DNA of 64,000 nt. Source: Clarkia xantiana subsp. parviflora. Taxonomy: Eukaryota; Streptophyta; Magnoliopsida; Myrtales; Onagraceae. This document shows, piece after piece, positions 43,509-53,559 of the stretch. The position numbers and the translations under genes were made by a program. How positions within the stretch are numbered: the stretch's first letter is position 1; each line of letters starts with the position of its first letter. Where the stretch lies: contig JAPTYO010000009.1 of the NCBI GenBank assembly GCA_036873135.1, forward strand, positions 27,797,756 through 27,861,755. The letters are read 5' to 3'. Under the pieces are notes generated by a model that saw only the letters and a program-made list of their open reading frames with translations, made no database searches and was not told where the DNA came from.

Positions 43509-43687
43509 GACCTGTGACCCATCATGACTGTAAGAGGCGCGTTCAGGGGTACGAATTTGATAGCGTTCACGCTAACTGGCCTTCACTGGTCAATAAAGCT
43601 CCTTCGTTTTTGAGGGGGGGGATCCATTCTTTTTCTCTTGGGTTTGGCAACCCTTGTTGTGGTTTACCCTTACCGGTTTTGTTTCCT

Positions 43688-45131
43688 TCACTTTTTACCT
43701 AGAGCAACTGCAGACTTTGCACGCCTGATGGCCCTAGACCTTTCTAGGTCTGTGTGCGTCTTTACCTGCGTTGCGAGTTCTTCTACTGTGTTGACCATTT
43801 CTAGAGCCATGCTATATGCTAGGGGTTCTCCCCAGCGTCCCAAATTTCTCATAAATGCTCGTATGATTTCCCCCTCTGACAAGTCTGTCTCAATTTCGAC
43901 CGGGTTCTGACTGAAGCGAGTGTACTAACTTGCTAATGTTTCCTCATGTTCTTGGTGTCGTTATCAATAGCATTGGATCCTTTCAGGAGCTTTCTTTATC
44001 CTAGGTATCTTTGAATAACTTGGCTTTCAATTGCATCCATGAACTTATTGATCCTTTCGTCAATCCGAAGAACTAATGCGAAGCTGCCCATGTTAATGTC
44101 ATTAGAAATGATAGAGTCATCAGTCTTTCATCACTTGTACGTCCCATAAAGTATGCCTCGTGTTGTTGCACATGCTCCATTGGGTCGCCCTTTCCATTGT
44201 ATTTCTCTATCTTCCCAAGAGATATCGCCTCGGGGAAACACATATCTATAGCTCTTGCACGAAGGGGGTGTGAAGACTTGTCACTTAAGCTATGTAAAGT
44301 TTTGCCCTACGCTTCCATCATCTTTCGTATCACCAATGCTTCAATTTCCTCCATTGTCATCGCTACCTAGGGCGGGTTGGTAGGTGCATTGCAGTTTGTA
44401 ATCTGATCCATTAGTAGATATTGGGCCTGAAAAGGCTGATAATATGGGCTCTGCTGGTATTAGTACTCATACAGAGATGGTGGTGGTGGTCTCCATGACT
44501 TGGGTGGGGGTACTTTCTCCTCTCTTTCTCTGTAAGATTGCGCCCTTGCCGGGGCGTATTAATACCACTGGGTAGAATGCGGGATAGGTGATTGTCTTGC
44601 AGTATGGTGCATCGACGATTGTCTTGCAACTTGGGGTGTAGGCGGTTGCCTTTCTTGCTGGTGAGTAGGTTGTTGCCTTACGAACTGTGGGGGATGGTTT
44701 TCCTCTGCTTGTGCCACGCTTGGGCCTGCTCTTGAGGGAGCCTGGCGGTTATGTCTAACAGGGGGTAGTCCATAACCACTTGTTCTCATTGCTTCTCTGT
44801 AAGCCATTAGGTCATCTATGGATGACATGAATCATGCAGAGACTGGCGGGTCATTTTTGGAGAACATCGGACGTCCAGACGCCACTTACGTGTGTCGATT
44901 GAATATCGGCATGTCAGATGACGGCATTCCTTGAGCTGGCATTCCTTATGGTTGTTCCTGCGGTGGCATGCCATAAGGGAATCCTTGTGGGGGAGCTCCC
45001 CGTTGTGATCTTTGTGATTGCGCTTGAGCGCATGTATGGACTTCCTTGCTCGGGTGCCTATGCACCATAGGTGTCGAAGCAGTCGAAGACTCATCCTGAG
45101 GAGGGTGTTGCACCTCATTTTGCTTGGTCAC
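43688..45131 (-). pseudogene. Gypsy gag, minus strand, heavily broken
   Basis: Reading leftwards from 45131: a Gln/Pro/His-rich N-terminal stretch in shifting frames (45131 to 44411), including MSSIDDLMAYREAMRTSGYG. Capsid-like sequence follows with several stops (about 44300 to 43900). The last part (43882 to 43688) has SEGEIIRAFMRNLGRWGEP and MVNTVEELATQVKTH, matching the end of a gypsy capsid (SE.EMV..F...L......Y.......T..EL...). It lies downstream of the family A LTR at 45285 and in its orientation. Confidence 0.65.
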
Positions 45132-45284
45132 TCATGGCCCTTGTGAATTAGGATGTAGAGGCGGTCTTGAAATTTCGGGTGGGGGCTCATTAACCGCTGG
45201 GGGCTCTCCCCTTGATTGTCCACTTGCTATCATCGATCTAGTTATAGCAAGGCTTTTTTGTTCGAGTCACACAGTCAGCTCTAA

Positions 45285-45838
45285 TGATGGATAACACTCG
45301 TCGAGGTCCCGGTCTTGGCGGTATTCTCGTGCCGAGATTGCTTGTCTTGCTCGTATTCCGTTCTTCTTGATCTTCCTCTCGTTAACCTGTAAAAAGGGAA
45401 ACGTCAGGGGGTGTCTGGCGAGCCATCTCCGATGCTTAAATGATTATTCGGTTTTAGAGAAATAAAGTTATAGAGAGAGGTCAGAGCATTCAAGTGAGAT
45501 CAAGTTGTAAATGAGAGATATAATGTCCTATTTATAGGGATTGTAATCTTGGCATCGGAGGTGCCCGCAGTATTTGGTGGAATCCGCGTAATATTTCATA
45601 CGGGACAAAGTGACGTCATGCGCGACGCCCGGGTAATGGTCACCCGGGCTGGGCCAAAAGCGGGGACGCGTCGGCCCCCTCCGACCTGACTAGTCCGGTC
45701 AGAGGCCTTTTAGGTGGACTAGCGCGTATTCGGGTGTTGGTCACTCAATCATCAAGTTTTGTGTTCCAACCGTGTTCGAGGTCGACGAGACGACCTAGTC
45801 GAGCCAAAGTGAGGTCCAATTGGGTGAATATCTATCAA
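45285..45838 (-). mobile_element. Ty3/gypsy LTR, minus orientation (family A, copy 3)
   Basis: Read on + it begins TGATGGATAAC, aligned with TGTTGGATCC at 18756, and ends near TATCTATCAATT. The preceding GTTCGAGTCACACAGTC aligns with the primer-site region GTTCGAATCTCGCAGAC of copy 2, and GGCGAGCCATCTCCGATGCTTAA aligns with GGTGAACCCTCTCCGAAGCTTAA. CTATTTATAG near 45529 is the complement of a TATA box. Both ends are inferred by alignment only. Confidence 0.7.
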
Positions 45839-46255
45839 TTTGAAATCTAATATTGTTGGAAAATGTAAACTTGTTTAAGTGCATTGCATTAGATGGTTCA
45901 TGTATTTAGAGTTACATGCATTTTCTAGAAACTAGATTCATACATTTAGAGATACAAAGCATCTAAGGGTCTTCCATATGTACTATATATATGTGATCAA
46001 ATGAAGGAGAAATCATCAAGTTAAGTAGACAAACAACAAGTCTCTCATTTCCTCTCCACATCTCTCACACATTTATACACCAACAAATATATGTATACTT
46101 GTGGTTTTAATTAAGATGGAAGAGCTAGCTGTAGCGACCAAGCATGAAAGCAGGATCTTGACCATGTTGTAAGAAAATGGAGGGAAAAGTGTCGTCTACG
46201 TAGAGCATGGCAGATGGAGAATTTCCATGGATGAAGGGACGGAAAATTCTTATAT
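45839..46255. other. Intergenic stretch without recognised gene
   Basis: It contains a CT-rich segment (46040-46070) and short open frames but no supported gene. A repeated TT(A/C)ATACATTTAGAGATACA-like word lies near 45903 and 45938. Confidence 0.4.
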
Positions 46256-46744
46256 CCCGCTGCGGAATGGTCACGCCTGCTAAAAATAGTAATTTAAAAT
46301 AAAAAAGGAAAGTTTGTTATAATATTTTAGGAAATAAATTAACTATTTAAACTTGTAACCTATTAAGAAGGTTCTTTAAGACAAAATAATAAATTGTTCT
46401 AAAAAATAAAAAATCAACTTTTTTTTTTGAAAAAAAATAATATAAATTTCATTTAATTTTTAGATTATAAGTTATATTACACATATTAGTTTTTAAAAAT
46501 TAGAAACTACACCCGAGTTTATTTTATAAATAATAGTACTACATATATTAATTTTTTAAATCAAACCATGACTAGTTAATACAAAATTACATTTGCATAT
46601 AATTAATAAATTTGTGAGAATATTTATATTAATATTTTATACATTACTTTGACAAAATATTTATATGCAACAGTCTTTATAATAGATATAACTTAACAAA
46701 AGTTTATATATAACATAATATACCTAGCTAGCATAATATATATA

Positions 46745-46985
46745 ATCAATTCAAACCGAGTTCGAGCTCGGTCTAAGATACACAATTTCATGATTTAGTT
46801 GAACAATTTAAAGTTTGCGAGTCGAGTCGAGTCGAGCAGAGAATGAGCTCGTCGAGTATGGCACCGAGTCAACCTCGAGTTTGACAAATTTAGGTTCAGT
46901 CGTGTTCGAACTTGAGCTCGAGTACAATGAGTCGAGTTGAGTTTGCGAGATACTCGGATCGACTCGGCTCGTTTACAGCTCTACA
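46745..46985. repeat. Truncated TCGAG-word foldback
   Basis: The right end, GGCTCGTTTACAGCTCTACA, is the same as the end of the complete element at 47037-47546, and the interior shares GAGCTCGTCGAGTATGGCAC. The left end lacks the matching terminal sequence, so it is a truncated or rearranged copy. Confidence 0.6.
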
Positions 46986-47036
46986 TAGTGTTAACACTCG
47001 ATTTTTAATTGAGTTGTAAATTTCGAATGCGTTAAG

Positions 47037-47546
47037 TAGGGGGTGTAAACGAGTCAAGCTACTCGTGAGCTGCTCAAGATCGGCTTGGTCAATATTCGAA
47101 TTCGACTCACTAAATTTCGAGTCGAGATTTTTCTAAAGCCTAGTCGATTTTGAGTTCACTGGTACTCGACTCGAGAGGCTCGCGAGCCTTATCGAGCTTT
47201 TTTCTTTTTCCTATTCGAGTCGAGTTCGAGTTTTTTTATTTTTAAATAATAATTTTATGTATGTATATATTGAGTTCAAGTCGAATTCGAGCTCGAGTCA
47301 AAAACCTAATCGAGTTGAGTTCGAACTCGAGCTAAGGCGCACTTTTTATTAATTAATTAATTGATTGATTTTTTTTTTTTTTAATTTTATCGAGTCGAGT
47401 CGAGTCGAGCTCGAACTCGTCGAGTATGGCACTTAGTCAAGCTCGAACTCGAAAAAATTAAGGCTCGGTCGAGTTCGAGCTCGAGTAAAATGAGTCGAGT
47501 CGAGATTGTCAGATACTCGGCTCGACTCGATTCGTTTACAGCCCTA
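47037..47546. mobile_element. hAT-like foldback element (510 bp) with 8-bp target duplication
   Basis: Ends are TAGGGGGTGTAAACGA and TCGTTTACAGCCCTA. Flanking 8-bp direct repeats are GCGTTAAG (47029-47036) and GCGTTAGG (47547-47554), with one mismatch. An 8-bp duplication and TA-starting ends are typical of hAT-superfamily elements. The interior is rich in TCGAG/CTCGA words in inverted relation. It has no coding capacity; the open frame at 47387-47716 spans the repeat. Confidence 0.75.
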
Positions 47547-47985
47547 GCGTTAGGAACATAATTCAAGCATGTATATTTTTGGAAAAATAATTGAACGTGG
47601 AACGTGTGATTTGTGAGACAGTTGTGAGCTGAATACATTACAGAGAAATATATCAATATGGGTCTTGAATTGAAGCTCGTAAAATAAAGAATGCAACACA
47701 ACTGACCGTGAATCATTTGGTCTTATAAAATGAAAGTTATTATCAATTGAAGTTAAAAGTGAAAAAAAAAATAGAATAAAAAACCTGCAACCTGTTAAGC
47801 AGGTAATTATACATTTTTATTTATTTTTAATAATTTAAGACATATATAACCGCTTTGTAATATTTCTATTTAAAGTAAGCGGGACGATTCCGCTGCGGGA
47901 CCGAAGCGATGTCCATGAAGGGACACGTAGAGTGCTGTCCTGTAACTCCTCCTCCTAGTTTCACTCGACATGAATCTCATCTTCT

Positions 47986-47994
47986 CTATAATAC
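47986..47994 (+). promoter_or_regulatory. Candidate TATA box of the vicilin-like gene
   Basis: CTATAATAC lies about 65 bp upstream of the chosen ATG. An ACGT core (GACACGTAG, 47922-47930) and a duplicated GTAGAGTG(C/G)TGTCCTGTAACT (about 47928 and 48021) lie nearby. Position fits a promoter, but the start of transcription cannot be seen. Confidence 0.35.
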
Positions 47995-48055
47995 AAACCC
48001 TGGCGCATTAATAATCACAGGTAGAGTGGTGTCCTGTAACTAATTTGGGAGGAAG

Positions 48056-49878
48056 ATGTTTAAAATAATTAGTAGACGATCATCTGGTGCTACATTAATG
48101 AATGCGGCACTGATGTTGTCGTTGATGTTGGTATTGTCAGGACGTTGTTACAGTTGGAAGCTGTACGGAGGGACGGTGGTGAAGAAGGAGGAGAGAAGGG
48201 TGATAGTAGAGACTGAAAATGGTGAAATATTGGGGAGTGACATCAGTGATGATGGGCCTTATAATAAGGGCTTCTTCTATCACCTTCAGTTCATTACCAT
48301 GGACCCTCACTCTCTCTTCCTCCCTGTTCTTCTTCATGCCGATATGGTCCTCTTTATCCGGACAGGTAGGTGTCTCTCCTTGCAATTACCACACATTTAA
48401 TAATTTAGCTAAAGATATATATATATATGCTCAAAATGTTAGTTTTCGCTCCCAATTTCTAACATGACACGTCTAATGCGATCTTCTCATCGATTAGTTT
48501 AATTGTTAATTGGACCAACACTTTAGCCGATCGATCAGCCATACAGACTTAAAATAGGGTTTAAATAGTTGCTGACTTTATGTACTTTTAAGATTTTAAG
48601 AGTTAAAATTGGATCAATCAGTTCGTTCTATTTTATCTATTCCATCGGTCCAAACTATTTGTCTAAATATAGGATGCAATAGTGTTTACCAATTATAATA
48701 AGGTTTTAAAAAAATCTTAAAATTTAAACTCGATTTTACCCCTCTACAGTTTCACCTGCCAAACTGTTTACCTGTGTTTGAAAAAAAAATTAGAAACTAC
48801 ATAAATCGTATAAGTATTCAAATCCTATTTTGGTCATATATGGTTTACTTTAGTCATCTATGGTTCACCCATCAAACTGTTCGTCCATTCTAATAGGTTT
48901 TAAACAAAAAATGTAAATGTAAAGTTATATAACCCTAAAATTATTACAATGTAAAATGAAAAAAAAAAAAGTAAAAAAAATAATAATAATTAAAACTTGT
49001 GCGGCTAATGTGTTAGTTATTTCAAAGTGAACTATTTGCCTTTTAATTTCCAGTATATGATAATAATAAGGGTTAAAGGTCCTTTTGGTACTACATGTTT
49101 GCAAAAATTACACTGTTCATACCACTAGTATTTTTTCGTACCGAATTGGTATCATATGTTTCCAAATTGAGTTAAATTGGGGCTAGGTCAATTTGGGGAA
49201 ATGGTTTGATTTTGAAGTTTTAGGACTTAATTGAACAAAATAAAAGTTAGGGATGTATTAGATGGACTAAATTGTAACAAAATTGAAAGTTTTGAGCTGG
49301 TCACGTGCATGGAACATGCCATTTAACGGCCGTTTTTTACGGAACCCTAACGGAGGTACCAAAACAGTAAGGTTTGGAAACATATGGTACCAATTCAGTA
49401 CGAAAAAATACTAGTGGTATGAACAATGTAATTTTTACAAACATGTAGTACCAAAAGGACATTTAACCCTAATAATAATGAGAATGATTATGGTAATATG
49501 ATCTTTCTCATCAGTTTGGTAATATTAGGAAGTGGAAGGTTGAGTTGGGCCGACGACGAGGATACGAGGACGATTGATTTGAAGCGAGGAGATGTTTACA
49601 GGCTCTCCACCGGTACCGTCTTTCACATCCACAGCAACTTAGACCAGAAACTTCGAATCCATGCAATTTTCTCCAACACCGATGATAATTTATTTGTATG
49701 ATCACATCCATCATTCTTTCTTCTTCCATATATATAATATTATATATACCACTTCATTATCATTTTATTTTTTAACTATTAAGAATTGAACGTTTTGTAG
49801 GATCCATCCATCGGGGCATATTCTAGCATTAGTGATCTTGTTCGAGGATTCGACAAGAAACTCCTTCAACAAGCCTTC

Positions 49879-49918
<40 letters not shown>

Positions 49919-52900
49919 AGTGTATTTCTATATATTGCTACTATGAATTATGCGTGTAAGTGAATCGAGCTACTCGAAATCGTTTCGAGAAAAAATTGAA
50001 GTCAACTAAAAAAGTTGAGTTAAATGGTCTTTTGGTGCCACATATTTGACTAATGTTAACTTTTATTGTCATATGTTTTTCTTGTAGGCTTTTGTTGTTA
50101 TATATTTGCATTTTGTAAACTTTAGGTTCATCCATTACTCAACTGTCAAGTTAGAACGTTAAATAGTTTAATTTTGTTCAATTTAGTCATCCAATTTATA
50201 CATCTAACTTTTAATTTTTGCAATTTAGTCTGTAAAGTAATCCAGTTGGCCCTAGGTTCCAGTTGACATAACCATGGTGCAACTCATGGCTGGGTCGGAC
50301 CACGGCTAGGGTCGCCGAACACGGGCGACCCTAGCCGTGATCCGATCCAGCCAACGGTCGCACCATTGCTAGGTCAATTCGACTCTATGGTCCAACTGGT
50401 TTTTTATGGGCTAAATTGTAAAAAGTTAAAAGTTAGATGTATAAAATGGAGGACTAAATTGAACAAATAAAAATATTTAACGGTTAAACTTGACAGTTAA
50501 CTAACTGATGTACCAAAAGTCTATAAAATGCAAACATATGACACCAAAAGACTACAAAAACAAAAATATAACACCAGAAGCCAACATTGGTCAAACATAT
50601 GGCACAAAAAAATCATTTAACCGTAAAAATATTTGAATCAAGCTTTTATTCATTTTACTTTGATAATGTTCAGCTAGAACTACTTGTGATTCAAGTTGAA
50701 CTTAATTTTTGTAGTCATGACAAATATTAATGTATAATACAAACGGGTCTTTCTACTATGTTCTACAAGTACTATGTTTGTGATACTACTTTTTTATATT
50801 TTTCTATTGCTGAACTCCATAGGTAAATTGATATTAGGGTTAAGAACACAATAGGGGCCTGAATGTTTGCCCATGTTGCCAAAAGGGGTCTGAATTGAAA
50901 AAACGTATTATTAAGGGCCTGAATTTTGAGTTTTGTTGATAATCGAGTTTCCGTCCAAATTTGCTGTTAAATGTAACGGAAATACGTGAAATGACAAAAT
51001 TACCCTTTTGCAATTATTATACAATTTATCAGTTTAATTAATTAAATGTGAAATGTCTAAAATACCCCTGCATACTAATTATGCCCTAAGGCCACCACGG
51101 CAACCGCCACCGACCACCACCCTAGCTCCGGCGACCACCACTCCAGCTCCGGCGACCACCACCCCAATTCCGGCGACCTCCGGCGACCCAAAAAGCTTCG
51201 ATCGGAGCTTTGTGGCCCCGAATCGGAGCTTTGGAGCTCCGATCGGAGCTTTTTGGCTCCGATCGGAGCTTTTTTGGTCGCCAGAGGGGGTGGTGGTCGC
51301 CGGAGGGGGTGGTGGCTGCCGGAGATGGGTGGTGGTCGCCGGAGCCGGGTGGTGGTGGTCGCCGGAGCTGTGGTGGCTTAAAGGGTATTTTCGTCTTTTT
51401 AGATCAAACATGTGGGACACACTCAGGTCAAAGGGCATTTTCGGGTTTTCAAATTATTTTCGGTCACATGCTTAGCATGTGACCACTTTCCGTCACTTTT
51501 AACAGAAAAAATAGACGGAGACCTCACTTATACACAAAACTCAAAATTCAGGCCCTTAATAATACGTTTTTTCAATTCAGACCCCTTTTGGCAACATGGG
51601 CAAACATTCAGGCCCCTATTGTGTTCTTAACCCTTGATATTATTAATAGTATGATACAAATATTTGGTGTAGATAAAAAATTTCATACTTTCAAAGTTTT
51701 ACCCGTGTTACAATTAAGTCCACCTTAATAGTAAAAAAAACAAAAGTAAAATGTTTCACAAGCATAATAAAAAAAACCCAACACAAATGCTAATGTATAA
51801 TGGGCTTTTACAATAAATGCTAACTATGGTCTAAAATTGTCCTAAAATACATTGTAAATTAAAAAATTAACCGAATATTTTTCTAAATATCAAATTGAAG
51901 ACCTAGTAAGTTATACTAATATTACGATAGTGTCTCGACTCGAATGAGACTCAATTGATCCTCAGTCGGTTCTTGTCTGATTTGACTTAATTGTACATTT
52001 GTATACGTCATTAGTGCTTTACTTCTGATGCATTTAAAATTATTCAGTTAGTTTTGTACATTTGTACTATCATTAACTACAATTTTGTAGAGATTGATTG
52101 AAGAAAATAAAAATTATTATCGTTTTGAAACATGTTATACATTTAAAATATATAAGTACTAAAAATTATTTTCCATACATGTTATATGTTTTATATAATT
52201 TTTCCAATAAAATATTATAATATATTACAAAAAAAAAACAAAAAACAAATGTACCCCATTATAAATATCCTAATAGGCTGCGTGGAAATTCAATCAACTA
52301 ACTGATTTTTACAGTTAAATAACGGGGTTATTTGGATTAATTGTTTAGGTTACAGAGGATGTTGTGGAAGAGATTCTCAGGACGCCGAGGCAACCACCGA
52401 TTATCCAGGCCATTGCTGCAGCATCTCAAGAAAAGAGAAGCTTCTTGGAGAAGGAAGCTCGACTCTTGAAGACCTACCTGGTTAGCAGCCAAAGCTTCCC
52501 CTTCAACAGCAAGAAGAAGAAGGTGGAACCCTACAACGTGTACGATGCAGATCCAGATTTTGAAAACTGTAACGGATGGAGCTTAACAGTGACCAAGAAA
52601 GACTTGCACACCCTTAAGCATTCTAATATCGATGTCTTCATCCTCAACTTGACCAAGGGTTCCATGATGGGCCCCCATTGGAACCCTAGGGCTACCCAGG
52701 TGTCCGTTGTGTTGCAGGTATGCCTTTCTTGCTGGGAAAAAAATTAAAAAAAATTGGTTGAAACTCGAATGAAATTCTGGCTCAAGCTATTGAAAAATTA
52801 ATAAAATTAGCCGAAACCTGAACCAGAACGTGCTTTTCAATTTTATAATAATTTGGTGGATATGTAATTTTTTAGTAGTCTTAAAAAGTGTAATTATTTT

Positions 52901-53559
52901 TCATATAACCCTCAATAGTCCCTAAATTTAATTTAATTTTTTTTTATTATTTGCTTATAGTTCAATTCTTAACTAACAAGAAACCTCCACTTTGGTCGTT
53001 GCAGGGGCAAGGGATGGTTAGAGCCGTATGCTCGAGCACAACTAATGAGTCGGAGTGTAAGAACACGAGGTTCAAGGTTGAGGAAGGGGATGTATTTGTG
53101 GTGCCACGGTTTCACCCGATGGCTCAGATGTCGTACAACAACGATTCGTTAGTGTTAATGGGGTTTAGTGCGATGACGAAGAAGAACTGCCCTCAGTTCT
53201 TGGCGGGGAAGAAATCGGTGCTACAGGATTTGGGGATGGAGGTATTGGCAGCGGTGTTTAATGTCAGGAATTGGACGGTGGATCAGCTGCTGGCGCCGCA
53301 GGATTCGGTTATATTGGAATGTACGTCCTGTGCGGAGGAAGAGGAGAGGATAATGAATGAGGTGATTGAGAAGGAGAGGGAAGAGGAGGAGGAAAGGGAG
53401 GTGGCGAGGAAGAGGGATGAGGAGGAAGCGCGGCTGAGAGAGAAGGAAGAAGAAGCTAAAATGAGAGAGGAAGAGGCGGTGAGGGAGGAGGAAGAGGCGG
53501 CGAGGCAAGAGGAGGAGATGAGGAGAAGGTTGGTCAAGTATGTTGTCAAGTTGGTATGA
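48056..53559 (+). CDS. Vicilin-like seed storage / cupin protein (5 exons)
   Basis: Proposed exons are 48056-48365, 49529-49695, 49801-49881, 52349-52717 and 53005-53559. All introns are GT/AG, the frame is continuous, and the product is 493 residues. Two cupin (vicilin) domains are visible: the first includes DPHSLFLPVLLHADMVLFI and KRGDVYRLSTGTVFHI, the second GSMMGPHWNPRATQVSVVLQ, VEEGDVFVVPRFHPMAQMSY and DSLVLMGFS. The C-terminus, about 75 residues from ECTSCAEEEE, is a charged Glu/Arg-rich helix-like tail, as in the Arabidopsis protein annotated as vicilin-like At2g18540. MNAALMLSLMLVLSGRCYS (from residue 15) looks like a signal peptide; the first ATG was taken, but the second (48098) is a good alternative. 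Introns 1 and 3 are loaded with foldback elements. Cupins of this group are stored or secreted proteins; expression cannot be judged here. Confidence 0.9.
49070..49469. mobile_element. Mutator-like foldback element (400 bp), deletion derivative, in intron 1
   Basis: Starts GGGTTAAAGG and ends ATTTAACCC, flanked by perfect 9-bp repeats TAATAATAA (49061-49069 and 49470-49478). Both ends and the right arm are close in sequence to the 829-bp element at 4971-5799, but most of the left arm and the CCTAG-rich core are missing, leaving a single long arm. It lies wholly within intron 1 of the vicilin-like gene, 51 bp before the exon 2 acceptor region (exon 2 starts at 49529). Confidence 0.9.
50017..50623. 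mobile_element. Diverged foldback element in intron 3
   Basis: The ends GTTAAATGGTCTTTTGGTGCC and, inverted, GTTAAATGATTTTTTTGTGCC continue inward as ACATATTTGAC / ATATGTTTGAC. Arms extend through TTTTGTTCAATTTAGTC / GGACTAAATTGAACAAA to a palindromic core with CGGCTAGGGTCGCC / GGCGACCCTAGCCG (50305-50340). It uses the same vocabulary as the 4971-5799 element but is well diverged. No exact 9-bp duplication is seen (AAAAAAGTT left, TAAAAATAT right), consistent with greater age. Confidence 0.75.
50837..51633. mobile_element. Mutator-like foldback element (797 bp) in intron 3
   Basis: Starts GGGTTAAGAACACAAT and ends GTGTTCTTAACCC, with perfect 9-bp repeats TTGATATTA (50828-50836 and 51634-51642). 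The arms share GGGGCCTGAATGTTTGCCCA. The core holds GGCGACCACCACC / GGTGGTGGTCGCC words around TCCGATCGGAGCTTT. It is a sister of 29438-30285. Open frames over the GC-rich core (51053-51482, both strands) are artefacts of that repeat. Confidence 0.9.

Larger units (their letters stand above)
46256..47899. mobile_element. Possible TIR transposon, 1.64 kb, no coding sequence
   Basis: The left end is CCCGCTGCGGAATGGTCACG. The right end, read inwards on the minus strand, is CCCGCAGCGGAATCGTCCCG, followed on both sides by a matching AAATAG a few bases further in. That gives about 34 bp of imperfect terminal inverted repeat. The inside is AT-rich and contains two TCGAG-word foldbacks. I see no clean target duplication, so the call is tentative. 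Confidence 0.4.

Noticed and set aside
53221..53549. Ser/Leu-rich open frames on the minus strand
   Set aside because: Antisense of the Glu/Arg-rich tail of the vicilin-like gene, where GAG/GAA codons read as CTC/TTC.
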